Part shown: piece after piece, positions 6,844-17,451 of the stretch
How positions within the stretch are numbered: position 1 is the stretch's first letter
Layout: each line of letters starts with the position of its first letter
Assembly: GCA_900637675.1 (NCBI GenBank)
Contig: LR134389.1
Location: forward strand, 310,001 to 374,000
Reading direction: 5' to 3'
Origin: Streptococcus equi subsp. equi
GTDB taxonomy: Bacteria; Bacillota; Bacilli; Lactobacillales; Streptococcaceae
DNA length: 64,000 nt
The notes under the pieces: model-generated
The model's input: only the letters and a program-made list of their open reading frames with translations
Told to the model about the DNA's origin: nothing
Databases searched by the model: none
Program-made: the position numbers and the translations under genes

Positions 6844-9348
6844 ATGGAGCAAGAAAACTCAAGAACAAAGCATGTTAAAAGTACCATTGCTTTGACATCA
6901 ACCATTGCCCTATTAGGGACAAGCGTTGGTGTATCACATCAGGTAAAGGCAGACGATGCTAAGTCAGGCGATGCCAATACAAGCAATACCAGCGAAGCTA
7001 CGCTAGCTAAGCCAGAAACGCTTGAGGAGGCAGTCCTTGCGGTAAAGGCTACAGAAGAAACACTCAGTGAGCGTAAAAAAGAATTAGCTGAGACTAATAC
7101 AAATATCGCGGAAACAGAGGGCGAAATCGCAAACCTAGAAGCAACTAAAAAAGAACAGATAGCTGAGCTTGCCAAGGCTGAGGAGCTACTTGAGACTTAC
7201 TCGTCCATGAGTGAGGAAGACCTAGCCAAGTCAATTGAAAAGCATGAGACAGAGCTAGAGACAATTAACACAGAACTAGAGAAGGCGACTACTGAGAGTC
7301 AAGCTCAGGCAGAGGCAGTGGCTAAGCAGCAAGAAACGATCGCAGCAGAGGCTACAAAGGCCGACCAGCTAGCTACCCAGCTAACAGCAGCAGAGCAAAA
7401 GGTCTCAGACCTTAACACGATGATTAGCCAGCCGGAAGCTATTGTCTCAGAAGCTCAAGCTGCAAAAGAAGAGGTCAAGCGCATTTCTGATGACCTAGCA
7501 AAGGCTACAGCAAATCTAGCTACTGTTAAGGAGACAGTCCACAGCCAGCTAACCTCAGACCTAGCAGCCAACAAGGCAGCCCTGGCAGCTAAAGAGGCAG
7601 AGCTGCAAAGGCTTCAAAATGGAGTTGCCACTGCCCAATTGAACGTTGCTGGCAGCAATAAATTAATTCTTCCAAAAGACTACCCAATTGAGGAGATTAA
7701 AAAGCTAGCAGCCAGTGGTTATATCGGAACAGCAGCATATAATCAATATTATCAGGCAGTTAAGGATACAATGATTGCAAAGGCAGAGCCGGGTGCTGCC
7801 ATGAATCAGTATGTTGATATTCCTGAGGACCTCAATCGTGTTGTTGACCCTGACAACCTATCACAAGAGGTTCAAAATGAGCTAGCTCAGTTTGCAGCTC
7901 AAATGATTAATGATGTCCGCAAGCAGCTAGGACTTGTCCCTGTAACAGTAACAGTCGGCTCACAGGAGTTTGCTCGCCTGCTAACCAAGAGCTACAAGGA
8001 AACACATCAAAATACTCGACCTTCCTTTGTCTATGGACAAGTAGATGCTTCAGGTCATCGCGGTGTAGGTCCGCATGATCAAACGATTATTGAAGAATCT
8101 GCTGTAAAGGTAGGACTTCGTCAAAAAGATGACAACATGTACGAAAACCTTGGTGCCTTTAACGAGGTTCACACTGTCAACGGTATCAAGCGCGGCATCT
8201 ATGACAGCATTAAGTATATGCTGTTTACAGATCACCTGCATGGGAACACCTATGGTCATGCTGTTAACTTCCTGCGTGTTGATAAGACTGACCCTAATGC
8301 ACCTGTTTACCTAGGATTTTCAACAAGTAATGTTGAGTCCTTAAATGAGCATTTTGTGATTTTCCCAGAGTCAGATATTGTGGACGCTACTCGTTTTAGC
8401 ACGACTGAAATTCCAAAATCAGGTCAGGTGATTGATCGCTCAGCAAGCATACAGGCATTGACAAATGATATTGCTTCGATCAAGGGCAAGATTGCGTCTC
8501 TTGAAAGCAGATTAGCTGATCCTTCCTCAGAAGCTGAGGTCACAGCTGCGCAGGCAAAAATCAGTCAGCTGCAACATCAGCTAGAAGCAGCCCAAGCCAA
8601 ATCTCATAAATTGGATCAACAGGTTGAGCAATTGGCCAATACAAAAGATTCTCTACGCACACAGTTGCTTGCTGCCAAAGAAGAGCAGGCACAATTGAAG
8701 GCTAATCTAGATAAGGCCTTGGCCTTGCTAGCGTCTTCAAAGGCTACGCTTCATAAGCTTGAAGCAGCTATGGAAGAGGCTAAGGCAAGAGTAGCCGGCT
8801 TAGCTAGTCAGAAGGCTCAGCTTGAGGATCTGCTAGCCTTTGAGAAAAATCCTAATCGGATCGAGCTTGCACAGGAAAAGGTAGCCGCAGCCAAAAAGGC
8901 TTTAGCTGATACAGAGGATAAGCTCTTAGCTGCTCAGGCCAGCCTGTCTGATTTGCAGGCTCAAAGAGCAAGACTCCAGCTTTCTATTGCGACAATTGAA
9001 CAACAATTAGTACTATTGAAGAATTTAGTCCAAGAAAAGCAAAGGCTCAGACTTGAGGCTGAAAGGCTAAATAGCATGTCAGAAACAAGACAGCTTCTCA
9101 ATCAGCTAGCGCCGCAGGCTGCAAAAGCAGGTGTCGGCTCAGAATTGGTTGCTACAGGTCTTCTTGTCTCCAAGGTTGCCTCAGCTATCGCTAAGCAATC
9201 ACCGACAAGCCATTCCTATGGAGCAGGAGCAGCATCACATGCAGCTGTTGATGACAACACACAGCGTGCTGTTCAGGCTGGTATGGTCATGCTGGCAGCT
9301 GCCGGCTTAGCAACGGTTAAGCTCAAAAAAGGCAGCAAAAAACGCTAA
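6844..9348 (+). CDS. SEC10/PgrA-type surface exclusion-like protein with CAP domain
   Basis: 834 aa. A signal peptide (ALTSTIALLGTSVGVSHQVKA, cut before DD) leads into a long alanine/glutamate-rich coiled coil (about 55-260). A CAP/SCP-like globular part follows (about 335-525, LAQFAAQMINDVRKQLGL, ending in HFVIFPE), then a second coiled coil (about 545-765). The C-terminus has a hydrophobic stretch and a basic tail (MVMLAAAGLATVKLKKGSKKR) like a sortase signal, but no LPXTG precedes it. It resembles the putative surface exclusion protein next to purR and rpsL in S. pyogenes. The exclusion function is inferred from plasmid homologues and is unproven here. Confidence 0.75.
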   Translation: MEQENSRTKHVKSTIALTSTIALLGTSVGVSHQVKADDAKSGDANTSNTSEATLAKPETLEEAVLAVKATEETLSERKKELAETNTNIAETEGEIANLEATKKEQIAELAKAEELLETYSSMSEEDLAKSIEKHETELETINTELEKATTESQAQAEAVAKQQETIAAEATKADQLATQLTAAEQKVSDLNTMISQPEAIVSEAQAAKEEVKRISDDLAKATANLATVKETVHSQLTSDLAANKAALAAKEAELQRLQNGVATAQLNVAGSNKLILPKDYPIEEIKKLAASGYIGTAAYNQYYQAVKDTMIAKAEPGAAMNQYVDIPEDLNRVVDPDNLSQEVQNELAQFAAQMINDVRKQLGLVPVTVTVGSQEFARLLTKSYKETHQNTRPSFVYGQVDASGHRGVGPHDQTIIEESAVKVGLRQKDDNMYENLGAFNEVHTVNGIKRGIYDSIKYMLFTDHLHGNTYGHAVNFLRVDKTDPNAPVYLGFSTSNVESLNEHFVIFPESDIVDATRFSTTEIPKSGQVIDRSASIQALTNDIASIKGKIASLESRLADPSSEAEVTAAQAKISQLQHQLEAAQAKSHKLDQQVEQLANTKDSLRTQLLAAKEEQAQLKANLDKALALLASSKATLHKLEAAMEEAKARVAGLASQKAQLEDLLAFEKNPNRIELAQEKVAAAKKALADTEDKLLAAQASLSDLQAQRARLQLSIATIEQQLVLLKNLVQEKQRLRLEAERLNSMSETRQLLNQLAPQAAKAGVGSELVATGLLVSKVASAIAKQSPTSHSYGAGAASHAAVDDNTQRAVQAGMVMLAAAGLATVKLKKGSKKR

Positions 9349-9366
9349 GCCTAGCTTAAAAAGCAT

Positions 9367-9395
9367 TTGACACAAGGTATCGTCTATGTTATTAT
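9367..9395 (+). promoter_or_regulatory. Promoter of the rpsL-rpsG operon
   Basis: Perfect -35 TTGACA (9367-9372), a 17-base spacer and -10 TATTAT (9390-9395). It leaves an untranslated leader of about 130 bases before rpsL, and is as strong as expected for ribosomal protein genes. Confidence 0.8.
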
Positions 9396-9530
9396 ATTAG
9401 ACGGTACTTTTTACTTTTGGTCTCTCAAGAGTGTACAGAGACGTGCTGACAATTGTTGCAAAAAGTGCACCAGATATAGGCTGTCACCAAGTGCTATATC
9501 AACCAAAATTAAAAAAACAGGAGAATGTAG

Positions 9531-9944
9531 ATGCCTACAATTAACCAGTTGGTACGTAAACCACGTAAATCTAAAATTGAGAAATCAGATTCGCCAGCTT
9601 TGAACATTGGCTACAACAGTCATAAAAAAGTTCATACGAAGCTTGCTGCTCCACAAAAGCGTGGTGTTGCGACTCGTGTTGGAACAATGACACCTAAAAA
9701 ACCTAACTCAGCCCTTCGTAAATTTGCGCGTGTACGCTTAAGCAACCTTATCGAAGTAACAGCTTATATCCCAGGTATTGGCCACAACCTACAAGAGCAC
9801 AGTGTTGTGCTTATCCGCGGTGGACGTGTAAAGGACCTTCCAGGGGTACGCTATCATATCGTTCGTGGAGCACTTGATACTGCAGGTGTTGCAGACCGTA
9901 AGCAAGGCCGTTCTAAGTACGGTGCTAAACGTCCAAAAGGATAA
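9531..9944 (+). CDS. rpsL: 30S ribosomal protein S12
   Basis: 137 aa. S12 sits at the decoding centre and controls translational accuracy. The sequence is canonical ([50 protein letters not shown]). The lysines in [11 protein letters not shown] and GRVKDLPG that mutate in streptomycin resistance are wild type, so this allele predicts sensitivity at this target. ATG 9531 follows AGGAG at 9521-9525. It is co-transcribed with rpsG 20 bases downstream. Confidence 0.97.
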   Translation: MPTINQLVRKPRKSKIEKSDSPALNIGYNSHKKVHTKLAAPQKRGVATRVGTMTPKKPNSALRKFARVRLSNLIEVTAYIPGIGHNLQEHSVVLIRGGRVKDLPGVRYHIVRGALDTAGVADRKQGRSKYGAKRPKG

Positions 9945-9964
9945 TAGAGGAGGGATAAGAAACA

Positions 9965-10435
9965 ATGAGTCGTAAAAATAGAGCGCCAAAACGCGAAGTA
10001 TTACCAGATCCATTATATAACTCAAAGCTTGTGACGCGTCTTATCAATCGTATTATGCTTGATGGAAAACGCGGAACTGCATCATCAATCGTTTATGATG
10101 CTTTTAGCGAAATCAAAGAAGCAACAGGCAACGATGCTCTTGAAGTATTTGAAACAGCTATGGACAACATCATGCCTGTGCTTGAAGTGCGTGCACGTCG
10201 TGTCGGTGGTTCAAACTATCAGGTTCCAGTTGAGGTTCGTCCAGAGCGTCGTACAACACTTGGTCTTCGTTGGTTGGTAACTGCATCACGTGCTCGTGGT
10301 GAACACACTATGAAAGATCGTCTTGCTAAAGAGATTATGGATGCTGCAAACAACACCGGTGCGTCAGTCAAGAAACGTGAGGATACTCATAAGATGGCTG
10401 AGGCTAACCGCGCCTTTGCACACTTCCGTTGGTAA
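9965..10435 (+). CDS. rpsG: 30S ribosomal protein S7
   Basis: 156 aa, full length. S7 nucleates assembly of the 30S head and contacts E-site tRNA. The N-terminus [20 protein letters not shown] and the [19 protein letters not shown] core are typical. Preceded by GAGGAGGG. Here fusA does not follow immediately as in many str operons; it comes after a 540-base gap with its own terminator and promoter. Confidence 0.97.
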   Translation: MSRKNRAPKREVLPDPLYNSKLVTRLINRIMLDGKRGTASSIVYDAFSEIKEATGNDALEVFETAMDNIMPVLEVRARRVGGSNYQVPVEVRPERRTTLGLRWLVTASRARGEHTMKDRLAKEIMDAANNTGASVKKREDTHKMAEANRAFAHFRW

Positions 10436-10894
10436 GAATAAGATACGAAGGTGTACAGAACGCATAGTGAAGATAGGAAGCTTGACGAAGAGATTTTTAT
10501 CTCTAGGAAAGCTTATCTTTTTCACACAGCGTTTAGCCTGAGTTCAGTTTTAGGCTGTTTTAGTGTGAGACAAATGCTAGCCCAAATCGGGAAATTGACG
10601 CAGAAGCGATCATTTCCAGAAGATTTTATCTTTTTGGCAGACATTTGTCGCTAAAATTCAACTAATCTAAGATGTGAGAGTGTTAAGCAAGTTCTAGACA
10701 AACTGATCTATTATCTTTTTTGTCAGTGACTTGCAGCTCAAACTCAGTTACAATCAAGATGTATAGACAAAGAGAGCAAGATTTTAATAGAAAATTCTCA
10801 CCTTCAAGATGAGTTATTGTTTTGATCGGATTGCTCTTAAGTCGGGTTTTGGTTTGCAAACATACTAAATGCTATCTATCAAACATATCTTAGG
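10436..10894 (+). other. Non-coding gap inside the str cluster
   Basis: No convincing gene. The open frames here have no ribosome binding site and no family resemblance. A weak promoter-like pair (GTGACT 10726-10731, 17 bases, TACAAT 10749-10754) could start transcription towards fusA. The spacer is long for a ribosomal operon and may carry an unrecognised leader or small RNA. Confidence 0.35.
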
Positions 10895-10925
10895 AAACGG
10901 GTAGGCCTCTGCCTATCCGTTTTTA
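10895..10925 (+). terminator. Terminator between rpsG and fusA
   Basis: AAACGGGTAGGC pairs with GCCTATCCGTTT (one G-U) around a short loop, followed by more T residues. It separates the rpsL-rpsG transcript from the fusA promoter just downstream. Confidence 0.8.
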
Positions 10926-10936
10926 ATGAATAGTGT

Positions 10937-10942
10937 TATAAT
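10937..10942 (+). promoter_or_regulatory. Probable -10 of the fusA promoter
   Basis: A perfect TATAAT 35 bases before the fusA start, directly after the terminator. The matching -35 would overlap the terminator T-tract and is poor. Confidence 0.5.
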
Positions 10943-10977
10943 AAGATGTAAATAAAAAATATAGGAGAAAAAACCTA

Positions 10978-13056
10978 ATGGCTCGCGAATTTTCACTAGC
11001 AAAAACTCGTAATATCGGTATCATGGCTCACGTTGATGCTGGTAAGACAACTACAACAGAGCGTATCCTTTACTACACCGGTAAAATCCATAAAATCGGT
11101 GAAACACACGAGGGTGCATCACAAATGGACTGGATGGAGCAAGAGCAAGAGCGTGGGATCACAATCACATCTGCTGCTACAACAGCGCAATGGGATGGAC
11201 ATCGTGTTAATATCATTGACACACCAGGGCACGTGGACTTCACCATTGAAGTACAACGTTCGCTCCGCGTTCTTGACGGTGCAGTAACCGTTCTTGACTC
11301 ACAATCAGGTGTTGAGCCTCAAACAGAAACTGTTTGGCGTCAAGCAACTGAATACGGTGTTCCACGTATTGTTTTTGCCAACAAGATGGATAAGATCGGT
11401 GCTGACTTCCTTTACTCAGTACAAACCCTTCACGATCGTCTTCAAGCAAATGCTCACCCAATTCAATTACCAATCGGTTCAGAAGATGATTTTCGTGGTA
11501 TCATTGACTTGATCAAAATGAAGGCTGAAATCTACACCAATGACCTTGGTACAGATATTCTTGAAGAAGATATTCCTGAGGAATACCTAGAGCAAGCTCA
11601 AGAATATCGTGAAAAGCTTATCGAAGCAGTTGCTGAAACTGACGAAGATTTGATGATGAAATACCTTGAAGGTGAAGAAATCACTAACGAAGAACTTGTT
11701 GCTGGTATCCGTAAAGCAACGATCAACGTTGAGTTCTTCCCAGTGCTTTGTGGCTCTGCCTTCAAAAACAAAGGAGTTCAATTGATGCTTGATGCGGTTA
11801 TTGCATACCTTCCAAGCCCACTTGACATTCCAGCAATTAAAGGGGTTAATCCTGATACTGACGCTGAAGAAGAGCGTCCAGCATCTGATGAAGAGCCATT
11901 TGCAGCCCTTGCCTTCAAGATCATGACTGATCCATTTGTAGGTCGTTTGACCTTCTTCCGCGTTTACTCTGGTGTTCTTAACAGTGGTTCATACGTGATG
12001 AATACCTCAAAAGGTAAGCGTGAGCGTATCGGACGTATCCTTCAAATGCACGCTAACAGCCGTCAAGAAATTGAAACAGTTTACGCTGGTGACATTGCTG
12101 CTGCTGTTGGTTTGAAAGACACTACAACTGGTGACTCATTGACTGATGAAAAAGCAAAAATCATTCTTGAGTCTATTGAGGTTCCAGAGCCAGTTATCCA
12201 ATTGATGGTAGAGCCTAAGTCTAAGGCTGACCAAGATAAGATGGGTATTGCTCTTCAAAAGCTTGCTGAAGAAGATCCAACCTTCCGCGTTGAGACAAAC
12301 GTTGAGACTGGTGAAACAGTTATCGCTGGTATGGGTGAGCTTCACCTTGATGTCCTTGTAGACCGTATGCGTCGTGAATTCAAGGTTGAAGCTAATGTAG
12401 GTGCTCCTCAGGTATCTTATCGTGAAACCTTCCGCGCTTCTACACAGGCTCGTGGCTTCTTCAAGCGTCAGTCTGGTGGTAAGGGTCAATTCGGTGACGT
12501 TTGGATTGAATTTACGCCAAATGAAGAAGGTAAAGGATTTGAGTTTGAAAATGCCATTGTCGGTGGTGTGGTTCCTCGTGAATTTATCCCAGCCGTTGAA
12601 AAAGGCTTGATTGAGTCTATGGCTAATGGTGTCCTTGCAGGATACCCAATGGTTGACGTTAAAGCTAAGCTTTACGATGGTTCATACCATGATGTCGACT
12701 CATCTGAGACTGCCTTCAAGATTGCGGCTTCACTTGCCCTTAAAGAAGCAGCTAAAACAGCACAGCCAGCTATCCTTGAGCCAATGATGCTTGTTACAAT
12801 CACAGCTCCAGAGGATAATCTTGGAGATGTTATGGGACATGTGACAGCTCGTCGTGGACGTGTTGATGGTATGGAAGCACATGGTACTAGCCAAATTGTT
12901 CGTGCTTATGTGCCACTTGCAGAAATGTTTGGTTATGCGACTGTTCTTCGTTCTGCAACGCAAGGACGTGGTACATTCATGATGGTATTTGACCACTATG
13001 AGGATGTTCCTAAGTCGGTTCAAGAAGAAATTATCAAGAAAAATAAAGGTGAATAA
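10978..13056 (+). CDS. fusA: Translation elongation factor G
   Basis: 692 aa GTPase that drives tRNA-mRNA translocation on the ribosome. G motifs are intact: [15 protein letters not shown] (P-loop), [12 protein letters not shown] and [11 protein letters not shown]. Domains II to V follow, including the [18 protein letters not shown] block of domain IV. AGGAG precedes the ATG. Codon use is strongly biased, as for highly expressed genes. No tetM-type or second fusA features are present. Confidence 0.97.
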   Translation: MAREFSLAKTRNIGIMAHVDAGKTTTTERILYYTGKIHKIGETHEGASQMDWMEQEQERGITITSAATTAQWDGHRVNIIDTPGHVDFTIEVQRSLRVLDGAVTVLDSQSGVEPQTETVWRQATEYGVPRIVFANKMDKIGADFLYSVQTLHDRLQANAHPIQLPIGSEDDFRGIIDLIKMKAEIYTNDLGTDILEEDIPEEYLEQAQEYREKLIEAVAETDEDLMMKYLEGEEITNEELVAGIRKATINVEFFPVLCGSAFKNKGVQLMLDAVIAYLPSPLDIPAIKGVNPDTDAEEERPASDEEPFAALAFKIMTDPFVGRLTFFRVYSGVLNSGSYVMNTSKGKRERIGRILQMHANSRQEIETVYAGDIAAAVGLKDTTTGDSLTDEKAKIILESIEVPEPVIQLMVEPKSKADQDKMGIALQKLAEEDPTFRVETNVETGETVIAGMGELHLDVLVDRMRREFKVEANVGAPQVSYRETFRASTQARGFFKRQSGGKGQFGDVWIEFTPNEEGKGFEFENAIVGGVVPREFIPAVEKGLIESMANGVLAGYPMVDVKAKLYDGSYHDVDSSETAFKIAASLALKEAAKTAQPAILEPMMLVTITAPEDNLGDVMGHVTARRGRVDGMEAHGTSQIVRAYVPLAEMFGYATVLRSATQGRGTFMMVFDHYEDVPKSVQEEIIKKNKGE

Positions 13057-13066
13057 TCACCCCTAA

Positions 13067-13098
13067 GAGGCTGTGGATAGTATCCCAGCCTTTTTGAT
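13067..13098 (+). terminator. Terminator after fusA
   Basis: AGGCTGTGGATA pairs with the complementary arm ending CCCAGCCT, followed by TTTTT. The interval from here to the gapA promoter at 13297 contains no recognisable gene. Confidence 0.7.
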
Positions 13099-13296
13099 GT
13101 GTTACAACAGATGGGCGGTGCAGCAATTGATCAAAGCAATGACAGAAAAATCAAGCCCTATCAGGCATAAACGTTTAGGAAAAGGCCTTAAGAAAGCGCT
13201 TTTAACAACATTAAGCGACACTTTTGGCTGCCCTAAAAAGCTCTTTGCTGTCTCAATATTGATGGAGAAGCAGTCTTTTGAAAATGGGTAATATGT

Positions 13297-13325
13297 TTGC
13301 ATTTTTTCTGAAATAGTTATATAAT
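13297..13325 (+). promoter_or_regulatory. Promoter of gapA
   Basis: -35 TTGCAT (13297-13302), a 17-base spacer and a perfect -10 TATAAT (13320-13325), leaving a leader of about 105 bases before gapA. Confidence 0.7.
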
Positions 13326-13436
13326 AGTTACGTTGAAGGGTTGTTGCAGGAATCTGCAAGTTAATCTTTTCACAATAGGTAGGGATTAGTCCCTTTAATA
13401 ATAATTCTTTTGATTTTCATAAGGAGGAAATCACTA

Positions 13437-14447
13437 ATGGTAGTTAAAGTTGGTATTAACGGTTTCGGTCGTATCGGTCGTCTTGCGTTCCGTCTTATCC
13501 AAAATGTAGAAGGTGTTGAAGTAACTCGCATCAACGACTTGACAGATCCAGCCATGTTAGCACATCTTTTAAAATATGATTCAACTCAAGGACGCTTTGA
13601 TGGCGACGTTGAAGTAGTAGAAGGTGGATTTAACGTTAACGGTAAATTTGTTAAGGTTTCTGCTGAAGCTAACCCTGAAAACATTGACTGGGCTTCACAA
13701 GAAGTAGATATCGTTTTGGAAGCAACTGGTTTCTTCGCTTCAAAAGCTGGTGCTGAAAAGCACTTACACGCTAATGGTGCTAAGAAGGTTGTTATCACTG
13801 CTCCTGGTGGAAACGATGTTAAAACTGTTGTTTTCAACACTAACCACGAAATTCTTGATGGTACTGAAACAGTTATCTCAGGTGCTTCATGTACAACTAA
13901 CTGTCTTGCCCCAATGGCTAAAGTTCTTCAAGACAAATTTGGTGTTGTTGAAGGCTTGATGACAACTATCCATGGTTACACTGGTGACCAAATGACTCTT
14001 GATGCACCACACCGTAAGGGTGATTTCCGTCGTGCACGTGCTGCAGCTGTGAACATTGTTCCTAACTCAACTGGTGCTGCAAAAGCTATCGGTCTTGTTA
14101 TTCCAGAGCTTAACGGTAAGCTTGACGGTGCTGCACAACGTGTTCCAGTTCCAACAGGATCTGTTACTGAGTTAGTATCTGTACTTGAAAAAGACGTTAC
14201 AGCTGACGAAGTGAATGCTGCAATGAAGGCTGCTGCAAACGACAGTTTTGGTTACACTGAAGATCAAATCGTATCAAGCGACGTTGTAGGTATCCACTAT
14301 GGTTCATTGTTTGATGCAACTCAAACTAAGGTATTGACAGTTGATGGTAAACAATTGGTTAAAACTGTTTCATGGTATGACAACGAAATGTCATACACTG
14401 CTCAGCTTGTTCGTACACTTGAGTACTTTGCAAAAATTGCTAAATAA
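13437..14447 (+). CDS. gapA: Glyceraldehyde-3-phosphate dehydrogenase (Plr/SDH)
   Basis: 336 aa. The start is ATG 13437 ([18 protein letters not shown]), which has AAGGAGG at 13421-13427; an upstream ATG in frame at 13410 has no such site. It converts glyceraldehyde 3-phosphate to 1,3-bisphosphoglycerate with NAD and phosphate. The nucleotide-binding GFGRIG and the catalytic cysteine in [12 protein letters not shown] are present. In pyogenic streptococci the same protein is found on the cell surface as a plasmin(ogen) receptor. Monocistronic, with its own promoter and terminator. Confidence 0.97.
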   Translation: MVVKVGINGFGRIGRLAFRLIQNVEGVEVTRINDLTDPAMLAHLLKYDSTQGRFDGDVEVVEGGFNVNGKFVKVSAEANPENIDWASQEVDIVLEATGFFASKAGAEKHLHANGAKKVVITAPGGNDVKTVVFNTNHEILDGTETVISGASCTTNCLAPMAKVLQDKFGVVEGLMTTIHGYTGDQMTLDAPHRKGDFRRARAAAVNIVPNSTGAAKAIGLVIPELNGKLDGAAQRVPVPTGSVTELVSVLEKDVTADEVNAAMKAAANDSFGYTEDQIVSSDVVGIHYGSLFDATQTKVLTVDGKQLVKTVSWYDNEMSYTAQLVRTLEYFAKIAK

Positions 14448-14452
14448 TGACT

Positions 14453-14483
14453 AGAGGGCCTAGTTTACCTAGGCTCTTTTTTG
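14453..14483 (+). terminator. Terminator after gapA
   Basis: AGAGGGCCTAG pairs with CTAGGCTCT (one bulged G) around TTTAC, followed by a T run. Confidence 0.85.
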
Positions 14484-14907
14484 TGTCATGATAAAGGTTG
14501 CTTATCCCTCATTGGCTAGCTTATTGCTGAACTTGCACTTAGGCTTAAGCTGCACATAGGATAAGTTTTTTTGCTAACGCTTTAGTGATTAGCTGTTCTC
14601 AGAGAGGGTCATTTTAGAAACCTTCTTAAGGTGATATGGCTATCAAGCTGCCTTCTTTGAACTGCTATGCTTAGGCTTTGAGTTTAGGTCTTAAAAGCTT
14701 TAGGTGAGTTTTTCGTTATAATTAACTGCATAAAGCATGGCTTTAAGCTCATTTCCAGCGCAAATACCTTTTTTCTTTGCAAGATGTCAAAGAGAAGTAC
14801 TGTAATGGCTCGGGCTTATCTACATTTTTTGCTCAGCTATTTTTAGCTGTTTTTTAGCTATGGCTCCATGAAATTGTGAAGCGTTTTCATTTTTATTGGT
14901 TATAGTC
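14484..14907 (+). other. Intergenic region without recognised gene
   Basis: AT-rich, with stops in all frames. It contains several near-repeats of TTTAGCTG and TTAGCT but no clear hairpin, promoter or coding signal. The space may hold a small RNA that cannot be identified by eye. Confidence 0.3.
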
Positions 14908-14936
14908 TTGACAATCTGAAATGATGGTAATAAAAT
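14908..14936 (+). promoter_or_regulatory. Promoter of lppC
   Basis: Perfect -35 TTGACA (14908-14913), a 17-base spacer and -10 TAAAAT (14931-14936), about 55 bases before the gene. Confidence 0.75.
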
Positions 14937-14990
14937 GAGAGGTGGATAAATAACCGTACTTAATAATGTATGGAATATTAGGAGGATTTT

Positions 14991-15845
14991 ATGACATCTA
15001 AAAAAATTCTTAACCTTGTGTCTTTAGGGTTATCGTTGGTTTTAATCTCTGGCTGTACGACAAATGGAGAGAAAAAAGCAGCTCCTAGTCAAGACAAGGA
15101 TAAGCAAGAAAAGGTTGTCCGTCTAACCAATGATCAGCTAAGGGCTAGGGAAAATACCATGGCCACACTCTGGTATCAGCAGTCTGAAGAGGCTAAGGCT
15201 CTCTACTTACAGGGGTACCAAGTGGCTAAGCAGCGCTTAGATACATTATTGAGTCAAGCAACTGATAAACCATACTCTATTGTTTTGGACATTGATGAGA
15301 CAGTGCTCGATAATAGTCCTTACCAGGCTAAAAATATTAAAGAGGGCACAGGCTTTACGCCGGATTCTTGGGATAAATGGGTCCAAAAGAAATCAGCCAA
15401 GGCAGTAGCAGGTGCTAAGGACTTCTTGCAGTATGCAAATGACAAGGGCGTTCAGATTTACTATGTTTCTGACAGAACGACTAAGCAAGTAGAGCCGACT
15501 ATGGAAAATCTTGAAAAAGAAGGTATTCCAGTGCAAGGCAAGGATCATTTCTTGTTCTTAGAGGAGGGTGTAAAATCAAAAGAGGGCCGTCGTCAAAAGG
15601 TGCAAGAAACAACAAATCTAGTGTTGTTATTTGGTGACAATTTGCTTGATTTTGCAGAGTTTTCTAAGACCTCTCATGAAGATAGAAGAAAGCTTTTGGA
15701 TCAGCTGCATGCAGAGTTTGGCAGCAAGTTTATCATCTTCCCTAATCCAATGTATGGATCATGGGAAAGCAGTGTCTATAATGGTCAAAAATTAGACAGT
15801 GAAGGCCAAATCAAAGCACGTGACAAGGCTTTAGAGGCTTATTAA
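14991..15845 (+). CDS. lppC: Class C acid phosphatase lipoprotein (LppC/P4 family)
   Basis: 284 aa. The lipobox LISGC places the lipidated cysteine at residue 22, so the enzyme is anchored outside the membrane. The HAD motif DIDETVLD has its nucleophile and acid aspartates at 100 and 102 (LDID). The late FGDNLLDF block is the acidic HAD motif. This is the DDDD-superfamily acid phosphatase known as LppC in S. dysgalactiae subsp. equisimilis and as e(P4) in Haemophilus, where it frees nucleosides from nucleotides. AGGAGG precedes ATG 14991. It stands alone between gapA and pgk. Confidence 0.9.
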   Translation: MTSKKILNLVSLGLSLVLISGCTTNGEKKAAPSQDKDKQEKVVRLTNDQLRARENTMATLWYQQSEEAKALYLQGYQVAKQRLDTLLSQATDKPYSIVLDIDETVLDNSPYQAKNIKEGTGFTPDSWDKWVQKKSAKAVAGAKDFLQYANDKGVQIYYVSDRTTKQVEPTMENLEKEGIPVQGKDHFLFLEEGVKSKEGRRQKVQETTNLVLLFGDNLLDFAEFSKTSHEDRRKLLDQLHAEFGSKFIIFPNPMYGSWESSVYNGQKLDSEGQIKARDKALEAY

Positions 15846-16014
15846 AAGCCCTGATTTGCGTGATTGCTATGACTATGTTGTGGCTTCCTGCCTGCTTAGG
15901 TGATTGTGATCTGCTAAAAAGAGGTTTACCCAAGGGATTTTTCAAGCGCTTTGAAAAATTGTGAAATAGTTAATTTATTGTTTTCAGATTTTATCCTTAT
16001 CAAAAGAATTGTGT

Positions 16015-16020
16015 TATAAT
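16015..16020 (+). promoter_or_regulatory. -10 box of the pgk promoter
   Basis: TATAAT 35 bases before pgk, in an AT-rich stretch; the -35 is weak. The 200 bases between lppC and pgk hold nothing else recognisable. Confidence 0.5.
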
Positions 16021-16054
16021 AGAGTGTACTAAAAAATATTAAGGAGTCTATGAA

Positions 16055-17251
16055 ATGGCTAAATTGACTGTTAAAGACCTTGACCTAAAGGGTAAAAAAG
16101 TGCTCGTTCGCGTTGACTTTAATGTCCCTTTGAAAAATGGTGTTATTACAAACGATAACCGTATTTCTGCAGCACTTCCAACAATCAAATACATTATTGA
16201 GCATGGTGGTCGCGCTATCCTTTTCTCACACCTAGGACGTGTGAAGGAAGAGGCAGACAAGGAAGGCAAATCATTGGCGCCAGTAGCGAAAAACTTGGCT
16301 GAAAAGCTTGGTCAAGAGGTTATTTTCCCTGGTAGCACTCGTGGGGCAGAGCTTGAAGCTGCTATTGATGCTCTTGAGGATGGACAGGTTCTTTTGGTTG
16401 AAAACACTCGCTTTGAGGATATTGACGGTAAAAAGGAATCTAAAAACGATCCAGAGCTTGGTAAATACTGGGCATCACTAGGAGAAGGAATCTTTGTTAA
16501 TGATGCCTTTGGTACAGCTCACCGCGCTCATGCGTCAAACGTTGGTATCTCTGCAAATGTTGAAAAAGCAGTGGCTGGTTTCCTTCTTGAAAATGAAATT
16601 GCCTATATCAAGGAAGCTGTTGAGACTCCAGAGCGTCCATTTGTCGCTATTCTTGGTGGTTCAAAGGTTTCTGATAAGATCGGTGTGATTGAAAACCTTC
16701 TTGAAAAAGCTGATAAGGTGCTTATCGGTGGTGGTATGACCTATACCTTCTACAAAGCTCAAGGTATTGAAATTGGAAACTCACTTTGTGAAGAGGACAA
16801 GCTTGATGTGGCAAAATCACTTCTTGAAAAATCAAATGGCAAGCTTGTTTTACCAGTTGATTCCAAAGAAGCAAACGCTTTTGCAGATTACACTGAAGTG
16901 AAGGTAACTGAGGGTGAAGCAGTTGATACAGGCTTCCTTGGTCTTGACATCGGTCCAAAATCTATCGCTAAATTTGATGAAGCCCTGACAGGTGCTAAAA
17001 CAGTTGTTTGGAATGGTCCTATGGGTGTCTTTGAAAACCCTGATTTCCAAGAAGGTACAATTGGTGTGATGGACGCTATTGTGAAGCAGCCAGGTGTTAA
17101 GTCAATCATCGGTGGAGGTGATTCAGCAGCGGCAGCCATCAACCTTGGACGTGCAGATAAATTCTCATGGATTAGTACAGGTGGAGGTGCTTCAATGGAG
17201 CTTCTTGAAGGTAAGGAGCTTCCAGGCTTAGCAGCTCTTACAGAAAAATAA
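16055..17251 (+). CDS. pgk: Phosphoglycerate kinase
   Basis: 398 aa. Transfers phosphate from 1,3-bisphosphoglycerate to ADP in lower glycolysis. It has both lobes: [14 protein letters not shown] with the substrate Asp/Asn, [11 protein letters not shown], the hinge, and the nucleotide-binding end [12 protein letters not shown] and GGGDSAAA. The start follows AAGGAG. Separated from gapA by lppC instead of forming a gap-pgk operon, as is usual in streptococci. Confidence 0.97.
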   Translation: MAKLTVKDLDLKGKKVLVRVDFNVPLKNGVITNDNRISAALPTIKYIIEHGGRAILFSHLGRVKEEADKEGKSLAPVAKNLAEKLGQEVIFPGSTRGAELEAAIDALEDGQVLLVENTRFEDIDGKKESKNDPELGKYWASLGEGIFVNDAFGTAHRAHASNVGISANVEKAVAGFLLENEIAYIKEAVETPERPFVAILGGSKVSDKIGVIENLLEKADKVLIGGGMTYTFYKAQGIEIGNSLCEEDKLDVAKSLLEKSNGKLVLPVDSKEANAFADYTEVKVTEGEAVDTGFLGLDIGPKSIAKFDEALTGAKTVVWNGPMGVFENPDFQEGTIGVMDAIVKQPGVKSIIGGGDSAAAAINLGRADKFSWISTGGGASMELLEGKELPGLAALTEK

Positions 17252-17337
17252 GCTGATACCATTTCGGTGCTGTCAGTCGCAGGCTGCTATATGGTCTGTT
17301 AAGGGCTAAGACAGCTGAAGGCTCACAAAGGTGGCTT

Positions 17338-17445
17338 ATGTTGCTGGCGGTGCTTATGCTAATTGTTATGATTAACAAGCTGTCAAAGGATAGGCTAGAG
17401 CCTGCTGTACCAGTCTATCAGGCCTTGCTGTCAGCTACTAAATGA
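17338..17445 (+). CDS. Possible 35-residue membrane peptide downstream of pgk
   Basis: ATG 17338 follows AAAGGTGG at a good distance and opens 35 codons to TGA 17443-17445: MLLAVLMLIVMINKLSKDRL, then 15 polar residues. The first 12 residues are strongly hydrophobic and a basic segment follows, as in single-pass small membrane proteins or type I toxin-like peptides. A strong terminator begins seven bases after the stop. No family is recognised and the frame could be chance, but a binding site, a membrane segment and a terminator together are more than expected. Confidence 0.3.
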   Translation: MLLAVLMLIVMINKLSKDRLEPAVPVYQALLSATK

Positions 17446-17451
17446 ATGAGT

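Noticed and set aside
9367..9603. 78-codon frame overlapping the rpsL leader and start
   Set aside because: It covers the rpsL promoter and leader in another frame and has no binding site.
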